This document shows positions 45,297 through 55,214 of a stretch of DNA of 57,998 nucleotides, in pieces. The stretch comes from an uncultured Pedobacter sp. (GTDB lineage: Bacteria > Bacteroidota > Bacteroidia > Sphingobacteriales > Sphingobacteriaceae). Position 1 is the stretch's first letter, and each line of letters starts with the position of its first letter. Below the pieces are notes generated by a model. It worked only from the letters and a program-made list of their open reading frames with translations. It ran no database searches and was not told where the DNA came from. Location of the stretch: positions 1-57,998 of the forward strand of contig NZ_CAMLIG010000026.1 in NCBI RefSeq assembly GCF_946480185.1. Reading direction: 5' to 3'. Made by a program: the position numbers and the translations under genes.

Positions 45297-46610
45297 ATGA
45301 AAATAGCAGTAATTGGGACGGGATATGTGGGCTTAGTAACCGGCACTTGTTTGGCCGAGACCGGAAACGATATCACCTGTGTGGATATCGTGGAAGAAAA
45401 AGTAAACAAGATGAAAAACGGCGAACTTCCTATCTACGAGCCAGGTTTGGATATTCTTTTCCATAGAAATATTGAGCAGGGTAGGTTAAAATTCACCACC
45501 AATCTTGCCGAAGCAATAAAAGAAGCTACTATTATTTTCCTGGCACTGCCAACGCCTCCGGGCGGAGACGGAAAGGCAGATTTGAGTTACGTTTTGGGAG
45601 CAGCAAAAGATATTGCGCTGTTGGTAGAAGATTATAAGGTAATCGTTACAAAATCTACCGTTCCGGTAGGTACGGCAGACAAAGTGAAAGCCGTTTTCAA
45701 CGAAAATACACTTATAGAAGTTGACGTAGTCTCAAACCCAGAGTTTTTACGCGAAGGCGTTGCTGTAGATGATTTTATGAAACCCGACCGAGTGGTTGTG
45801 GGCACAAGAAGCGAGCAGGCCAAAAAACTGATGGAAGAACTTTACGCACCCTATGTACGTTCCGGAAACCCAGTTATTTTTATGGACGAGCGTTCTTCAG
45901 AACTCACAAAATATGCCGCCAACTCATTTTTAGCGACTAAGATTACTTTTATGAACGAGGTAGCCAACCTCTGCGAACTGGTAGGCGCAGATGTGGATAT
46001 GGTACGTAGAGGCGTTGGTGCGGACGACCGTATCGGAAAAAGATTTCTGTTCCCGGGCATCGGTTACGGCGGAAGCTGTTTCCCAAAAGATGTTCAGGCC
46101 TTGGCCTTATCCTCCAAAGAATACAATTACGATTTTAAAATTTTAGATGCGGTAATGGAAGTCAACCAAACGCAGAAACTAAAAATCGTTGAAAAAATGA
46201 TGAAATATTACGGTGGCGATGTCAAAGGCAAAAAGTTTGCGCTTTGGGGCCTAGCATTTAAACCAGAAACCGACGACATTAGAGAGGCGCCGGCATTATA
46301 TATTATTGACGAACTTACCAAAGCCGGAGCAGAGATTGTGGCTTACGACCCAGAGGGAATGGAAAATGTAAGGAAAATGAAGGGCGATATTCTGGCTTTC
46401 GCCGATAGTGCTTACGAAGCTCTAGAAGGTGCTGATGCACTCATCATCGCCACAGAATGGCAGGCATTCAGAAATCCGGATTTCAAACAGATACAGGAAA
46501 AACTAAAGGCAAAAGTGATTTTTGACGGTAGAAACCTTTATGATTTACATAAAATGATTGACTTAGGTTTTTATTACAACAGTATAGGAAGAGCAGAGGT
46601 TAAAGCATAA
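45297..46610 (+). CDS. ugd: UDP-glucose 6-dehydrogenase
   Basis: The 437-residue enzyme oxidises UDP-glucose to UDP-glucuronate. Motifs are KIAVIGTGYVGLVTGTCLAE (NAD), the catalytic cysteine in GIGYGGSCFPKD and the C-terminal WGLAFKPETDDIREAP. It is first in a nucleotide-sugar cluster. Its product feeds the UDP-xylose synthase encoded 12 bases downstream. Confidence 0.95.
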   Translation: MKIAVIGTGYVGLVTGTCLAETGNDITCVDIVEEKVNKMKNGELPIYEPGLDILFHRNIEQGRLKFTTNLAEAIKEATIIFLALPTPPGGDGKADLSYVLGAAKDIALLVEDYKVIVTKSTVPVGTADKVKAVFNENTLIEVDVVSNPEFLREGVAVDDFMKPDRVVVGTRSEQAKKLMEELYAPYVRSGNPVIFMDERSSELTKYAANSFLATKITFMNEVANLCELVGADVDMVRRGVGADDRIGKRFLFPGIGYGGSCFPKDVQALALSSKEYNYDFKILDAVMEVNQTQKLKIVEKMMKYYGGDVKGKKFALWGLAFKPETDDIREAPALYIIDELTKAGAEIVAYDPEGMENVRKMKGDILAFADSAYEALEGADALIIATEWQAFRNPDFKQIQEKLKAKVIFDGRNLYDLHKMIDLGFYYNSIGRAEVKA

Positions 46611-46622
46611 AAAATCCGGAAA

Positions 46623-47609
<987 letters not shown>

Positions 47610-47613
47610 GCAA

Positions 47614-48642
47614 ATGGGAAACAAGATTTTAGTGACCGGCGGAACGGGATTTATTGGGTCACACACTGTTGTAGAGCTTTACAATGCTGGTTACACGCCT
47701 GTAATTGTAGATAATCTTTCTAATTCATCGATAAAAATTTTAGATCAGATTGAGAAAATCATTGGTTACAAACCAGAGTTTCATCAATTTGATTTGTGCG
47801 ATGAAGCTAAAACAGCAGATTTTATCAATGCAAACCCAGATATCAAAGGAATTATCCATTTTGCAGCTTTTAAAGCAGTTGGTGAATCGGTACAAAAACC
47901 ACTTGAATATTACAGAAACAACTTTTTCTCACTTATCAACTTACTAACTCCTTACAAAGGAAAAAACATCAATTTCGTGTTTTCTTCTAGCTGTACGGTT
48001 TACGGTCAGCCAGATGTTTTGCCGGTTACAGAAGCTGCACCAGTTAAAAAAGCAGAATCTCCTTACGGAAACACCAAGCAAATTGCCGAAGAAATTTTGA
48101 GCGAAACCGCAGCGGTAAATAAAAACTATAACATTGTTGCCTTAAGATATTTTAATCCGGTTGGGGCGCATGAAACTGCTTTAATTGGCGAATTGCCCAT
48201 CGGAGTTCCACAAAACTTAATCCCTTTTGTTACGCAAACCGCCATCGGGAAACGAGAAAAAATCACCGTTTTCGGTGACGATTATGACACTCCGGACGGA
48301 AGCTGCATCAGAGATTATATTCATGTGGTTGATTTGGCAAAAGCTCATGTTGCGGCAATTAAACGTATGGAAGAAGGAAAATCTGAAGATAATTACGAGG
48401 TTTTCAATATCGGCACCGGAAAAGGAACAACCGTTTTGGAAATCATCAACGCTTTTGAAAAATCAACCGGCGAGAAACTGAATTACGTAATTGGTCCACG
48501 CAGAGCCGGCGATATCGAAAAAGTTTATGGCGATGTAACCAAATCAGCGCAAGAACTAGGCTGGAAAGCCGAATTAAATGTAGATGACATGATGAAATCT
48601 GCATGGGAATGGGAAAAATATATACAGAAGAATCCTTTTTAA
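47614..48642 (+). CDS. galE: UDP-glucose 4-epimerase
   Basis: The 342-residue enzyme interconverts UDP-glucose and UDP-galactose. GGTGFIGSHTVVELYNAGY is the NAD motif, SSSCTVYGQP contains the active-site Ser and Thr region, and SPYGNTK the YxxxK pair. It starts four bases after the decarboxylase gene. The following spacer holds a repeat. Confidence 0.94.
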   Translation: MGNKILVTGGTGFIGSHTVVELYNAGYTPVIVDNLSNSSIKILDQIEKIIGYKPEFHQFDLCDEAKTADFINANPDIKGIIHFAAFKAVGESVQKPLEYYRNNFFSLINLLTPYKGKNINFVFSSSCTVYGQPDVLPVTEAAPVKKAESPYGNTKQIAEEILSETAAVNKNYNIVALRYFNPVGAHETALIGELPIGVPQNLIPFVTQTAIGKREKITVFGDDYDTPDGSCIRDYIHVVDLAKAHVAAIKRMEEGKSEDNYEVFNIGTGKGTTVLEIINAFEKSTGEKLNYVIGPRRAGDIEKVYGDVTKSAQELGWKAELNVDDMMKSAWEWEKYIQKNPF

Positions 48643-48650
48643 AACAGATT

Positions 48651-48745
48651 TGAGATATGAGTATTGAGATGTGAGATAACTTGCGAACTGATTATACGGT
48701 TATAAAAGTACTCACTACTCACTACTCATGTCTCACTACTCAAAA
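48651..48745. repeat. Short-word inverted repeat between galE and rfbB
   Basis: The left half is built from words such as GAGATATGAGTATTGAGATG, and the right half contains tandem CACTACT units (ACTCACTACTCACTACTC). The arms are imperfect reverse complements and fill most of the 111-base spacer. The CACTACT unit recurs after the TPM gene at 53865. Confidence 0.65.
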
Positions 48746-48753
48746 TCTAAAAA

Positions 48754-49806
48754 ATGAAAATCCTCATCACCGGCGGAGCCGGATTTATTGGTTCACACGT
48801 TGTTAGGCGTTTTGTGAACACTTATCCAGATTATCAGATAGTTAACTTGGATAAACTGACGTATGCCGGAAACCTTGAAAATTTAAGAGATGTTGAAAAT
48901 GCATCCAACTACAAATTTGTAAAAGGAGATATTGTTGATGCAGCTTTTATTCAGGATTTGTTTGATAAAGAACAATTCGATGCGGTAATCCATTTAGCGG
49001 CAGAATCTCATGTGGACCGTTCCATTTCGAATCCTATTGAGTTTGTGATGACCAACGTTGTTGGTACAGTAAATTTATTAAACGCAGCGAAAGCAAATTG
49101 GAAAGGAAATTATGATAAAAAACGTTTTTACCATGTTTCCACAGACGAAGTTTACGGAACTTTAGGCGAAGGAACAGAAATGTTTACCGAAGAAACCGCT
49201 TACGATCCGCATTCTCCTTATTCTGCGTCAAAAGCAAGTTCAGATCATTTTGTAAGGGCTTATTTTGATACTTACGGAATGGATTGTGTAATTTCTAACT
49301 GCTCAAACAATTACGGGTCGCACCATTTCCCAGAGAAATTGATTCCGCTTTCTATCCACAACATCCAACAAAATAAAGCCATCCCAATTTATGGAAAGGG
49401 CGAAAATATCAGAGATTGGCTTTGGGTTGAAGATCATGCAAGAGCAATTGACGTAATTTTTCACAAAGCAAAATCGGGCGAAACTTATAATATTGGTGGA
49501 CATAACGAATGGACTAATATTGATTTGATCAGAACCTTGTGCAAAGTGATGGACAGAAAGTTAGGACGGGAAGAAGGAACATCCGAAAAATTGATTACTT
49601 ACGTTACCGACAGAGCCGGTCACGATTTGCGCTACGCCATTGATGCTACAAAACTGAAAAACGAATTAGGCTGGGAGCCAAGTTTACAGTTTGAAGAAGG
49701 TTTAGAAAAAACGGTGGATTGGTACTTGGCAAACGAAAAGTGGTTGAACAACGTTACTTCTGGTAATTATCAGCATTATTACGAGGAGCAATACCAAAAC
49801 AGATAA
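48754..49806 (+). CDS. rfbB: dTDP-glucose 4,6-dehydratase
   Basis: The 350-residue enzyme converts dTDP-glucose to the 4-keto-6-deoxy sugar, the entry step to rhamnose and other deoxysugars. Motifs are GGAGFIGSHVVRRF, STDEVYGTLGEG (catalytic Asp-Glu) and SPYSASKASSDH (YxxxK). The partner genes rfbA, rfbC and rfbD are not in the window. Its last bases lead directly into the phosphatase gene. Confidence 0.95.
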   Translation: MKILITGGAGFIGSHVVRRFVNTYPDYQIVNLDKLTYAGNLENLRDVENASNYKFVKGDIVDAAFIQDLFDKEQFDAVIHLAAESHVDRSISNPIEFVMTNVVGTVNLLNAAKANWKGNYDKKRFYHVSTDEVYGTLGEGTEMFTEETAYDPHSPYSASKASSDHFVRAYFDTYGMDCVISNCSNNYGSHHFPEKLIPLSIHNIQQNKAIPIYGKGENIRDWLWVEDHARAIDVIFHKAKSGETYNIGGHNEWTNIDLIRTLCKVMDRKLGREEGTSEKLITYVTDRAGHDLRYAIDATKLKNELGWEPSLQFEEGLEKTVDWYLANEKWLNNVTSGNYQHYYEEQYQNR

Positions 49807-50556
49807 ATGTTCGGTTTTTTTAAAAAGAACAAAAAAACACCAGAATTTGATTTTAGCAATATCGGGATTGATATGCACTCGCATGTTCTTCCCGGTATTG
49901 ATGATGGCGCACCAACGGTAAAGGAATCGGTGATGATGGTGAAACGCTTTCAGCAACTCGGCTTTAAAAAGCTGATTGCTACGCCCCACATTATGGCGGA
50001 TTATTACCGCAATACCCCAGATACCATCAATAAAGCTTTGGATGAACTGCGGGAAGAATTGGTGAAGCAAAACATCGATATGCCTATTGAAGCCGCCGCC
50101 GAGTATTATTTAGATGAAACCTTCGAGAATAAAATCAACAAAGGAAACCTGATGACGATGGGCGGAGATTATATTTTGTTCGAGCTTTCTTACATCAATT
50201 ACCCAAATAATATCAAAGACATCATTCAAAAACTGAATGATAAAGGCTTAAAGCCGATTTTAGCTCATCCAGAACGTTATCCTTATTTAGGGTCGATAGA
50301 AAATTATTATAAAATAAGAGAATTTGGCTGTTACTTTCAGTTAAATACCATTTCGTTAGCCGGATATTACGGACGACAAACTCAAAAAATAGCTGAACAA
50401 TTGGTGGATAATATGATGATTGATTTCATCGGTTCGGATATGCACCATTTAAAACACGCTGATGCTTTGCACCAAAGTTTGTTTACGCCACATTTAAAAA
50501 CGTTGTTTGAAGAAGCCTCTCTTCAAAACGAGATGCTTTATAAATCCCAACGTTAA
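49807..50556 (+). CDS. PHP-type tyrosine-protein phosphatase (CpsB/YwqE family)
   Basis: The 249-residue protein has the metal-binding PHP motifs DMHSHVLPGIDDG, TPHIM, LAHPERYPY and GSDMHH. Such phosphatases dephosphorylate the tyrosine kinase that governs polysaccharide chain length and export. It starts at the base after the rfbB stop codon, which suggests translational coupling. A matching kinase gene is not in this window. Confidence 0.9.
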   Translation: MFGFFKKNKKTPEFDFSNIGIDMHSHVLPGIDDGAPTVKESVMMVKRFQQLGFKKLIATPHIMADYYRNTPDTINKALDELREELVKQNIDMPIEAAAEYYLDETFENKINKGNLMTMGGDYILFELSYINYPNNIKDIIQKLNDKGLKPILAHPERYPYLGSIENYYKIREFGCYFQLNTISLAGYYGRQTQKIAEQLVDNMMIDFIGSDMHHLKHADALHQSLFTPHLKTLFEEASLQNEMLYKSQR

Positions 50557-50663
50557 TACTCGTAATTCCGATATTTCTTCTTGGTTTTAAAATATTTGAA
50601 AAAAAGTAAATTTCTTGTATCCTAATGGTGAACTTATACGTAAAAAGATAAACCATCAAAAAT

Positions 50664-51101
50664 ATGAAAATTTACCTTCTGCTCATTTTAGGTTTTTTTT
50701 GCTTCTCGTTTACGCAGGTAAAAGCCAACACTCTTGATTTAACGGATACTGTTAGCGGTATAAAAATAGAAAATCAGAAAATTCTTTACCACAAAAATGT
50801 GCTAGGAAAAGTTAAAGTGCATGCGGATGACGAACAATCGCAAAAAGCAAAAATATATAATGTACAAATTTTTGGTAAAAACCAAAGTTTGGTAGCCGAG
50901 TACGAAGTGGAAGTTTTAAGTAAACAGAAAAAAAATCAAGATGCAATTCTGTCTGCTCAAATAAAAACCATCAAAGATAACGTTATTCATAATGGTGCTA
51001 ATTTTATCGACTTCCATTTGAAATCCTCAGTTGATGTTGAAGATGCTGTTCTTCAGTTAGATAAAGTGATTAAGTACCTGCTAGAATATAAGTACCTTTA
51101 G
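50664..51101 (+). CDS. Small secreted protein of unknown function
   Basis: The 145-residue product has a signal peptide (LLILGFFCFSFTQVKA). The mature part is charged, Lys-rich, with mixed strand and helix. I recognise no family. It lies between the phosphatase and a glycosyltransferase on the same strand, so a role in polysaccharide handling is possible but unproven. Confidence 0.7.
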   Translation: MKIYLLLILGFFCFSFTQVKANTLDLTDTVSGIKIENQKILYHKNVLGKVKVHADDEQSQKAKIYNVQIFGKNQSLVAEYEVEVLSKQKKNQDAILSAQIKTIKDNVIHNGANFIDFHLKSSVDVEDAVLQLDKVIKYLLEYKYL

Positions 51102-51149
51102 TTTTAGAATTAATTTTCATTTCGGCATATTTTATTTAAAATTGGCCTA

Positions 51150-51908
51150 ATGCAAATTTCTATTATAACAGCTACTTACAATTCTCAAGATTTTGTTGAG
51201 GAAGCCATAAAATCTTATGTTAACCAGAGTTTTGCCAATAAAGAATTGTTGGTTATTGATGGAAAAAGCACCGACAACACATTAGAAATATTAGCAAACC
51301 ATACCCATCAAATAGATACGCTGGTGTCTGAAAAAGATAAAGGAATTTATGATGCGTTGAATAAAGGAATTTCGTTAGCAAAGGGAGAAGTAATCGGAAT
51401 TCTCCATTCTGATGATTTTCTCGCAAATCATAAAGTGTTGGAACAGGTAAGTGAAAAATTCAAAGAAAACCCTTCTGTTGATGCGGTTTACGGAGACTTA
51501 CAGTACGTAGATAGGGAAAATCCAGAAATAATTATCCGTCATTGGACTTCTGGAGAGTATAACATTAATAATTTTAAAAAAGGTTGGATGCCGCCGCACC
51601 CTGCGCTATTCATTAAAAAAGAGTGCTTTACCAAATTCGGTGTTTATGATTTAGCCTATAAATCAGCGGCAGATTACGATCTGATACTTCGGTTTTTGTT
51701 TAAAAACAAAGTAAACGTGGCGTACATACCAACTGTTTTAGTGAAAATGAGAGTGGGCGGTCTAAGTAACAAATCGCTAAAAAACAGGTTCAATGCAAAT
51801 CGAGAAGATCGGTTAGCTTTAAAGCGAAATGGTGTCCCAAATCCATTTTGGGTTTCAGTTTTAAAACCCCTTTCTAAGATTGGTCAATTTTGGAATAAAA
51901 ATATTTAA
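51150..51908 (+). CDS. Glycosyltransferase family 2
   Basis: The 252-residue GT-A enzyme opens with ISIITATYNSQDFVEEAIKSYVNQSF, followed by VIDGKSTDNTLEIL and the metal-binding LHSDDFLA. The acceptor region contains WMPPHPALFIKKE. Donor and acceptor cannot be told. It precedes the polyprenol-phosphate transferase by nine bases, so it probably extends the lipid-linked repeat unit. Confidence 0.9.
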   Translation: MQISIITATYNSQDFVEEAIKSYVNQSFANKELLVIDGKSTDNTLEILANHTHQIDTLVSEKDKGIYDALNKGISLAKGEVIGILHSDDFLANHKVLEQVSEKFKENPSVDAVYGDLQYVDRENPEIIIRHWTSGEYNINNFKKGWMPPHPALFIKKECFTKFGVYDLAYKSAADYDLILRFLFKNKVNVAYIPTVLVKMRVGGLSNKSLKNRFNANREDRLALKRNGVPNPFWVSVLKPLSKIGQFWNKNI

Positions 51909-51917
51909 CTTTGAGCT

Positions 51918-53030
51918 GTGGCTTTAGACTTTTCATTTCTTGAGATTGAATGGATTTATTACCTCGTAGTAATTCTAATTTCCACTTTTGTTTCCTATAT
52001 AGCAATTCCTTCTATCATGTTTGTCGCTCGCGAACGTCATTTGTATGATGATGCAGAAGGCAGCAGAAAAGATCACGACCACGGTATCCCACGCTTAGGT
52101 GGTGTTGCAATTTTTTGTAGTTTCACCATTGTATCACTACTTTTTGCAAAGTACGATGCGGTATTGCCCACCAACATTCTACTCACATCATGCATTATTT
52201 TATTTGCCGTAGGCTTAAAAGATGATTTAGCAGGCTCGGGTCCGGGCACAAAATTTATAATGCAGTTTTTGGTTGCAACCGTTTTGGTGTTGCTGGGTGA
52301 TGTCCGCCTTACCAGTTTATACGGTGTTTTTAATGTTTCTGCAATCCCCATCTATGTAAGTATTCCCGTTTCGGTACTCATTATCATGCTCATGGTTAAT
52401 GCTTTTAACTTAATTGATGGGATAAACGGTTTGGCCGGAACAATTGGCTTAGTGGTAAATTTAACCTTCGCGGTTTTGTTTATTCAAATGGGGCAAATAG
52501 AGATGGCATCGCTGGCATTTAGTATGGTTGGTGCAATAATTGGCTTCTTATATTATAATTACACCCCAGCTCGGATATTCATGGGCGATACAGGGAGTTT
52601 ATTAATCGGTTTAATATCGGTTGTGCTGGCCATCAAATTTATCGAGCTAAACAAGTTTACAGATTTTGGCGCTCGTCCTTCATTTTTTTCCGCTCCCGCA
52701 ATCGCCGTATCCGTACTTATAATTCCTTTGTTTGATACCTTTCGGATATTTTCTGTTAGAATTTTGAAAGGAAATTCTCCTTTTAAAGCGGATAGAAATC
52801 ACATTCACCACCGGATATTGAGGCTTGGTTTTAGCCACATGCAAACCACCTATCTTTTAGCCTTTACAAATCTAATCTTTATCTATCTGGCATTAAATTT
52901 AAGGAACCTGGGAAATTTCGGTTTAATCTTTCTGTTTTTGGGCATTTGCGCACTCATTAATTGGACCACTACCATATTACTTCGTGTTAAGGATAGAGGG
53001 CATTTTAAAATACAATTCCTGTATAAGTAA
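51918..53030 (+). CDS. WecA/TagO-like undecaprenyl-phosphate sugar-1-phosphate transferase
   Basis: The 370-residue integral membrane protein starts with GTG and has about eleven hydrophobic segments. Motifs of the MraY/WecA family are present: DHDHGIPRLGGVAIF, NAFNLIDGINGLAG, FMGDTGSLLIG and HIHHRILRLG. It starts glycan assembly by moving a sugar phosphate, often N-acetylglucosamine phosphate, to undecaprenyl phosphate. It closes the polysaccharide cluster. Confidence 0.92.
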   Translation: MALDFSFLEIEWIYYLVVILISTFVSYIAIPSIMFVARERHLYDDAEGSRKDHDHGIPRLGGVAIFCSFTIVSLLFAKYDAVLPTNILLTSCIILFAVGLKDDLAGSGPGTKFIMQFLVATVLVLLGDVRLTSLYGVFNVSAIPIYVSIPVSVLIIMLMVNAFNLIDGINGLAGTIGLVVNLTFAVLFIQMGQIEMASLAFSMVGAIIGFLYYNYTPARIFMGDTGSLLIGLISVVLAIKFIELNKFTDFGARPSFFSAPAIAVSVLIIPLFDTFRIFSVRILKGNSPFKADRNHIHHRILRLGFSHMQTTYLLAFTNLIFIYLALNLRNLGNFGLIFLFLGICALINWTTTILLRVKDRGHFKIQFLYK

Positions 53031-53084
53031 AGTTTTTCTAGCCTTTATATATAGATATTCAATCTCGGAGCAGCGCAATGCCTA

Positions 53085-53200
53085 AGAAATTTTATGGGCG
53101 TTTTAACACGCCATACGCTATATCTTTTTTTGTTATCCTCAGCCACGGAGCCGAAGACAAAAAAAGGATACCGCTCCTGTCGTTAACGCAAAATCCCTAA
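53085..53200. repeat. Structured intergenic repeat-like element
   Basis: It contains a small hairpin (GGCGT 53097-53101 with ACGCC 53108-53112). A second inverted pair of T-rich and A-rich arms follows (about 53122-53133 with 53157-53169). It ends in GGATACCGCTCC and TTAACGCAAAATCCCT. I recall similar word order in repeated intergenic elements of other Bacteroidota. No reading frame is supported. Confidence 0.5.
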
Positions 53201-53262
53201 TAAAAAACTATCGGTCAATTCTACATCTCCTTAGGACAAATTAGATAATGCAAAAGCAAAAC

Positions 53263-53814
53263 TTATCTCAGCTCACCCAGTTTCAGCAAACCGTACATTA
53301 ATCCGGTGACGTGTAAAGCCTGTGGAATCTCATTTTTCAGCAACATCTCTTTCACTTCTGGGATGGTGTAAAACTCAATATCAATATCTTCATGCTCATC
53401 TAAATCCTGTTCCTGAACTTTTTTTCCGCCCTTTGCCAAGTAACAATAAGTGATGTTGTTAGAGGTTGCAGGGTTTGGGTAAACAGTACTTACCAGTTCA
53501 AAATCTTCGAACAAGTAACCGGTTTCCTCCAAAAGTTCACGTTTGGCAGCGTCAACCGGTTTTTCATCGCCATCAATCACACCGCCAGGGATTTCTATCG
53601 AAATAATACCTCCACTGTGGCGGTATTGCCTAACCATAATCACTTTTTCATCTTCTGTAATGGCCACTACGTTTACCCAATTTGGATATTCCAAAACATA
53701 ATATTCAGATGCCACTCTTCCATCAGGTAATTTACACTCGTCAACACGTAAAGTTGCCCAAGGTTTTTGCACCAAATATTCCGATGAAATTGTTTTCCAC
53801 TTAAAAATGCTCAT
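53263..53814 (-). CDS. NUDIX hydrolase (ADP-ribose pyrophosphatase-like)
   Basis: The 183-residue protein has a complete Nudix box starting at GGVIDGDEKPVDAAKRELLEETGY. A preceding VVAITEDEKVIMVRQYRHSGG segment is typical of ADP-sugar pyrophosphatases. It hydrolyses a nucleoside diphosphate derivative in the cytoplasm; the exact substrate is not readable. It lies after the TPM gene on the same strand but behind a terminator. Confidence 0.9.
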   Translation of the reverse strand: MSIFKWKTISSEYLVQKPWATLRVDECKLPDGRVASEYYVLEYPNWVNVVAITEDEKVIMVRQYRHSGGIISIEIPGGVIDGDEKPVDAAKRELLEETGYLFEDFELVSTVYPNPATSNNITYCYLAKGGKKVQEQDLDEHEDIDIEFYTIPEVKEMLLKNEIPQALHVTGLMYGLLKLGELR

Positions 53815-53825
53815 ATCTTAAAATT

Positions 53826-53852
53826 AAAAAATCCCGGATGAATTCCGGGATT
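53826..53852 (-). terminator. Intrinsic terminator after the TPM gene
   Basis: AATCCCGGA (53830-53838) and TCCGGGATT (53844-53852) form a perfect stem with a 5-base loop. On the minus strand a T-run (53830-53826) follows. Confidence 0.85.
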
Positions 53853-53864
53853 AAAATTATCTTT

Positions 53865-53912
53865 CACTACTCACTACTCACTACTCACTACTCACTACTC
53901 ACTACTCACTAC
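53865..53912. repeat. Tandem heptamer CACTACT, six full copies plus a partial one
   Basis: Six uninterrupted copies run from 53865 to 53906 and a seventh is incomplete. The array extends into the TPM gene, whose TAG stop (53911-53909 on the minus strand) is part of a repeat unit. Confidence 0.9.
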
Positions 53913-54697
53913 CAACCTCCGCTAGCGCCACCGCCACCAAAACTTCCGCCACCAAATCCACCAAACCCTCCTCCACCGCCAGAAGAACCTCCGAAACCAC
54001 CGCCACCGCCAAATCCGCCACTGCTTCTTCCGCCGCTGCCTAAACCGCCAAGCAAACCCCACCACATCATATCCGCAGCACCTCTGCTTCCTATCACACT
54101 TCTGCCGCCGCCGCCACCGCCTTTTTTACTAATCAAAGCAATTACAATAATTACAATTAACACCAATAAGCCAACCGGGAAACCGCTGTTTTTAGGAGAT
54201 TTTTTGGGATTCGTGTTCTTATATTCTCCTTTGGTATAACTAATAATGGCGTCTGTGCCTGCATTTAAACCTGCCGCATAGTCTCCATTTTTATAATTAG
54301 GTTTTATCTCATTTTCTATAATTCGCTTCGCGATGGCATCTGGCAAAGCGCCTTCCATTCCGTAGCCTGTTTGTATAGTGACTTTTCTATCACCAATAGA
54401 AGTTAACAATAAAATTCCGGTGTTTTTGTCTTTCCCGCCAATTCCCCAAGCTCTACCTAACTGGTAACCATAATCGCTAATATCATAACCATCTAAAGTC
54501 GGAATAATTACAACGGATATTTGTATGGAAGTTGAATCGTCAAAAGCAACCAATTTCTGCTCTAATTGTGCAATTTGTGCACTACTTAAAGTATTGCTAT
54601 AGTCGTTAACTAGCGTGTTGGGTTTTGCAGGGAACTTTTGGCTATAACCTAGAAAAGAAAAAAGACTTAGGCATATAAATAATAAAAAACGTTTCAT
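53909..54697 (-). CDS. TPM-domain membrane protein with Gly-rich tail (YgcG family)
   Basis: The 262-residue protein has a signal peptide (ending LGYSQ). A TPM phosphatase-like domain spans about 25-155 (VNDYSNTLSSAQIAQLEQKL, WGIGGKDKNTGILLLTSIGDRKVTIQTGYGMEG). A transmembrane segment (GLLVLIVIIVIALIS) and a Gly/Ser-rich tail follow. The tail causes a long proline-rich open frame on the other strand that is only a shadow. It groups with a second TPM gene and lemA, a common trio of unknown function. The last codons sit in a heptamer array. Confidence 0.88.
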   Translation of the reverse strand: MKRFLLFICLSLFSFLGYSQKFPAKPNTLVNDYSNTLSSAQIAQLEQKLVAFDDSTSIQISVVIIPTLDGYDISDYGYQLGRAWGIGGKDKNTGILLLTSIGDRKVTIQTGYGMEGALPDAIAKRIIENEIKPNYKNGDYAAGLNAGTDAIISYTKGEYKNTNPKKSPKNSGFPVGLLVLIVIIVIALISKKGGGGGGRSVIGSRGAADMMWWGLLGGLGSGGRSSGGFGGGGGFGGSSGGGGGFGGFGGGSFGGGGASGGW

Positions 54698-54710
54698 GTA
54701 TTTTCTTTCC

Positions 54711-55139
54711 TCAATTTAAAAAAACAATATCATCCGAAAGCTCGTTCACATCGTCGCTATTGTGCGGAAAATATCTTTTTAACTGTTTACCAGCTTCAAT
54801 TATACCAATGCTAATTCCTTCTGCAATGTGTCCAATCTTAAACTTTTCGAGCATAAGTTCCTTAGTGCTATCCCAAAAATCATCAGCAACTAATGTGTCA
54901 ATTCCTGTATCACCTATGATTGCAAATTTTTTATCTTCAAGGGCAACGTAAATCAAAACGCCGTTTCGCAATTTTGTAGCTTCCATTTTTAAATCGTGGA
55001 AACAAACAACAGCTCGCTCATAGGCATCAACTTCACATTTGCTTTCGACACAAACCCTTATTTCTCCGCTCGTAGCTTTTTCTGCCCATTCAATAGATTG
55101 TTTAATTACGTCTTGCTCTTTATCGCTTAATGAACTCAT
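54711..55139 (-). CDS. Soluble TPM-domain protein
   Basis: The 142-residue protein has the second half-family pattern of TPM domains: AEKATSGEIRVCVESKC, LRNGVLIYVALEDKKFAIIGDTGID and HIAEGISIGIIEAGKQLKRYFP. There is no signal peptide or membrane segment, so it is probably cytoplasmic. It lies 13 bases before the membrane TPM gene and is separated from lemA by a hairpin. Confidence 0.85.
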   Translation of the reverse strand: MSSLSDKEQDVIKQSIEWAEKATSGEIRVCVESKCEVDAYERAVVCFHDLKMEATKLRNGVLIYVALEDKKFAIIGDTGIDTLVADDFWDSTKELMLEKFKIGHIAEGISIGIIEAGKQLKRYFPHNSDDVNELSDDIVFLN

Positions 55140-55163
55140 GTTTTCAGGGATTGAAACGAAATA

Positions 55164-55200
55164 AAGCCTAACCGGTCTATATAAAAGACCGGTTAGGCTT
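55164..55200. terminator. Long hairpin between lemA and the TPM genes
   Basis: A perfect 15-bp stem (55164-55178 with 55186-55200) closes a 7-base loop. The T-run on the minus strand is weak, so partial termination or RNA protection is as likely as a full stop. Confidence 0.7.
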
Positions 55201-55214
55201 AAAAATGAAATTAT

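Noticed and set aside
49702..50070. 122-codon open frame antisense to the rfbB/phosphatase junction
   Set aside because: Both plus-strand genes are complete with motifs; the antisense frame crosses their junction.
53865..53912. CRISPR-like array
   Set aside because: The unit is only seven bases and strictly tandem, with no spacers and no cas genes.
53838..54239. Long proline-rich open frame on the plus strand
   Set aside because: It is the antisense shadow of the Gly/Ser-rich tail of the TPM protein, starts in the heptamer repeat and has no promoter or homology signal.
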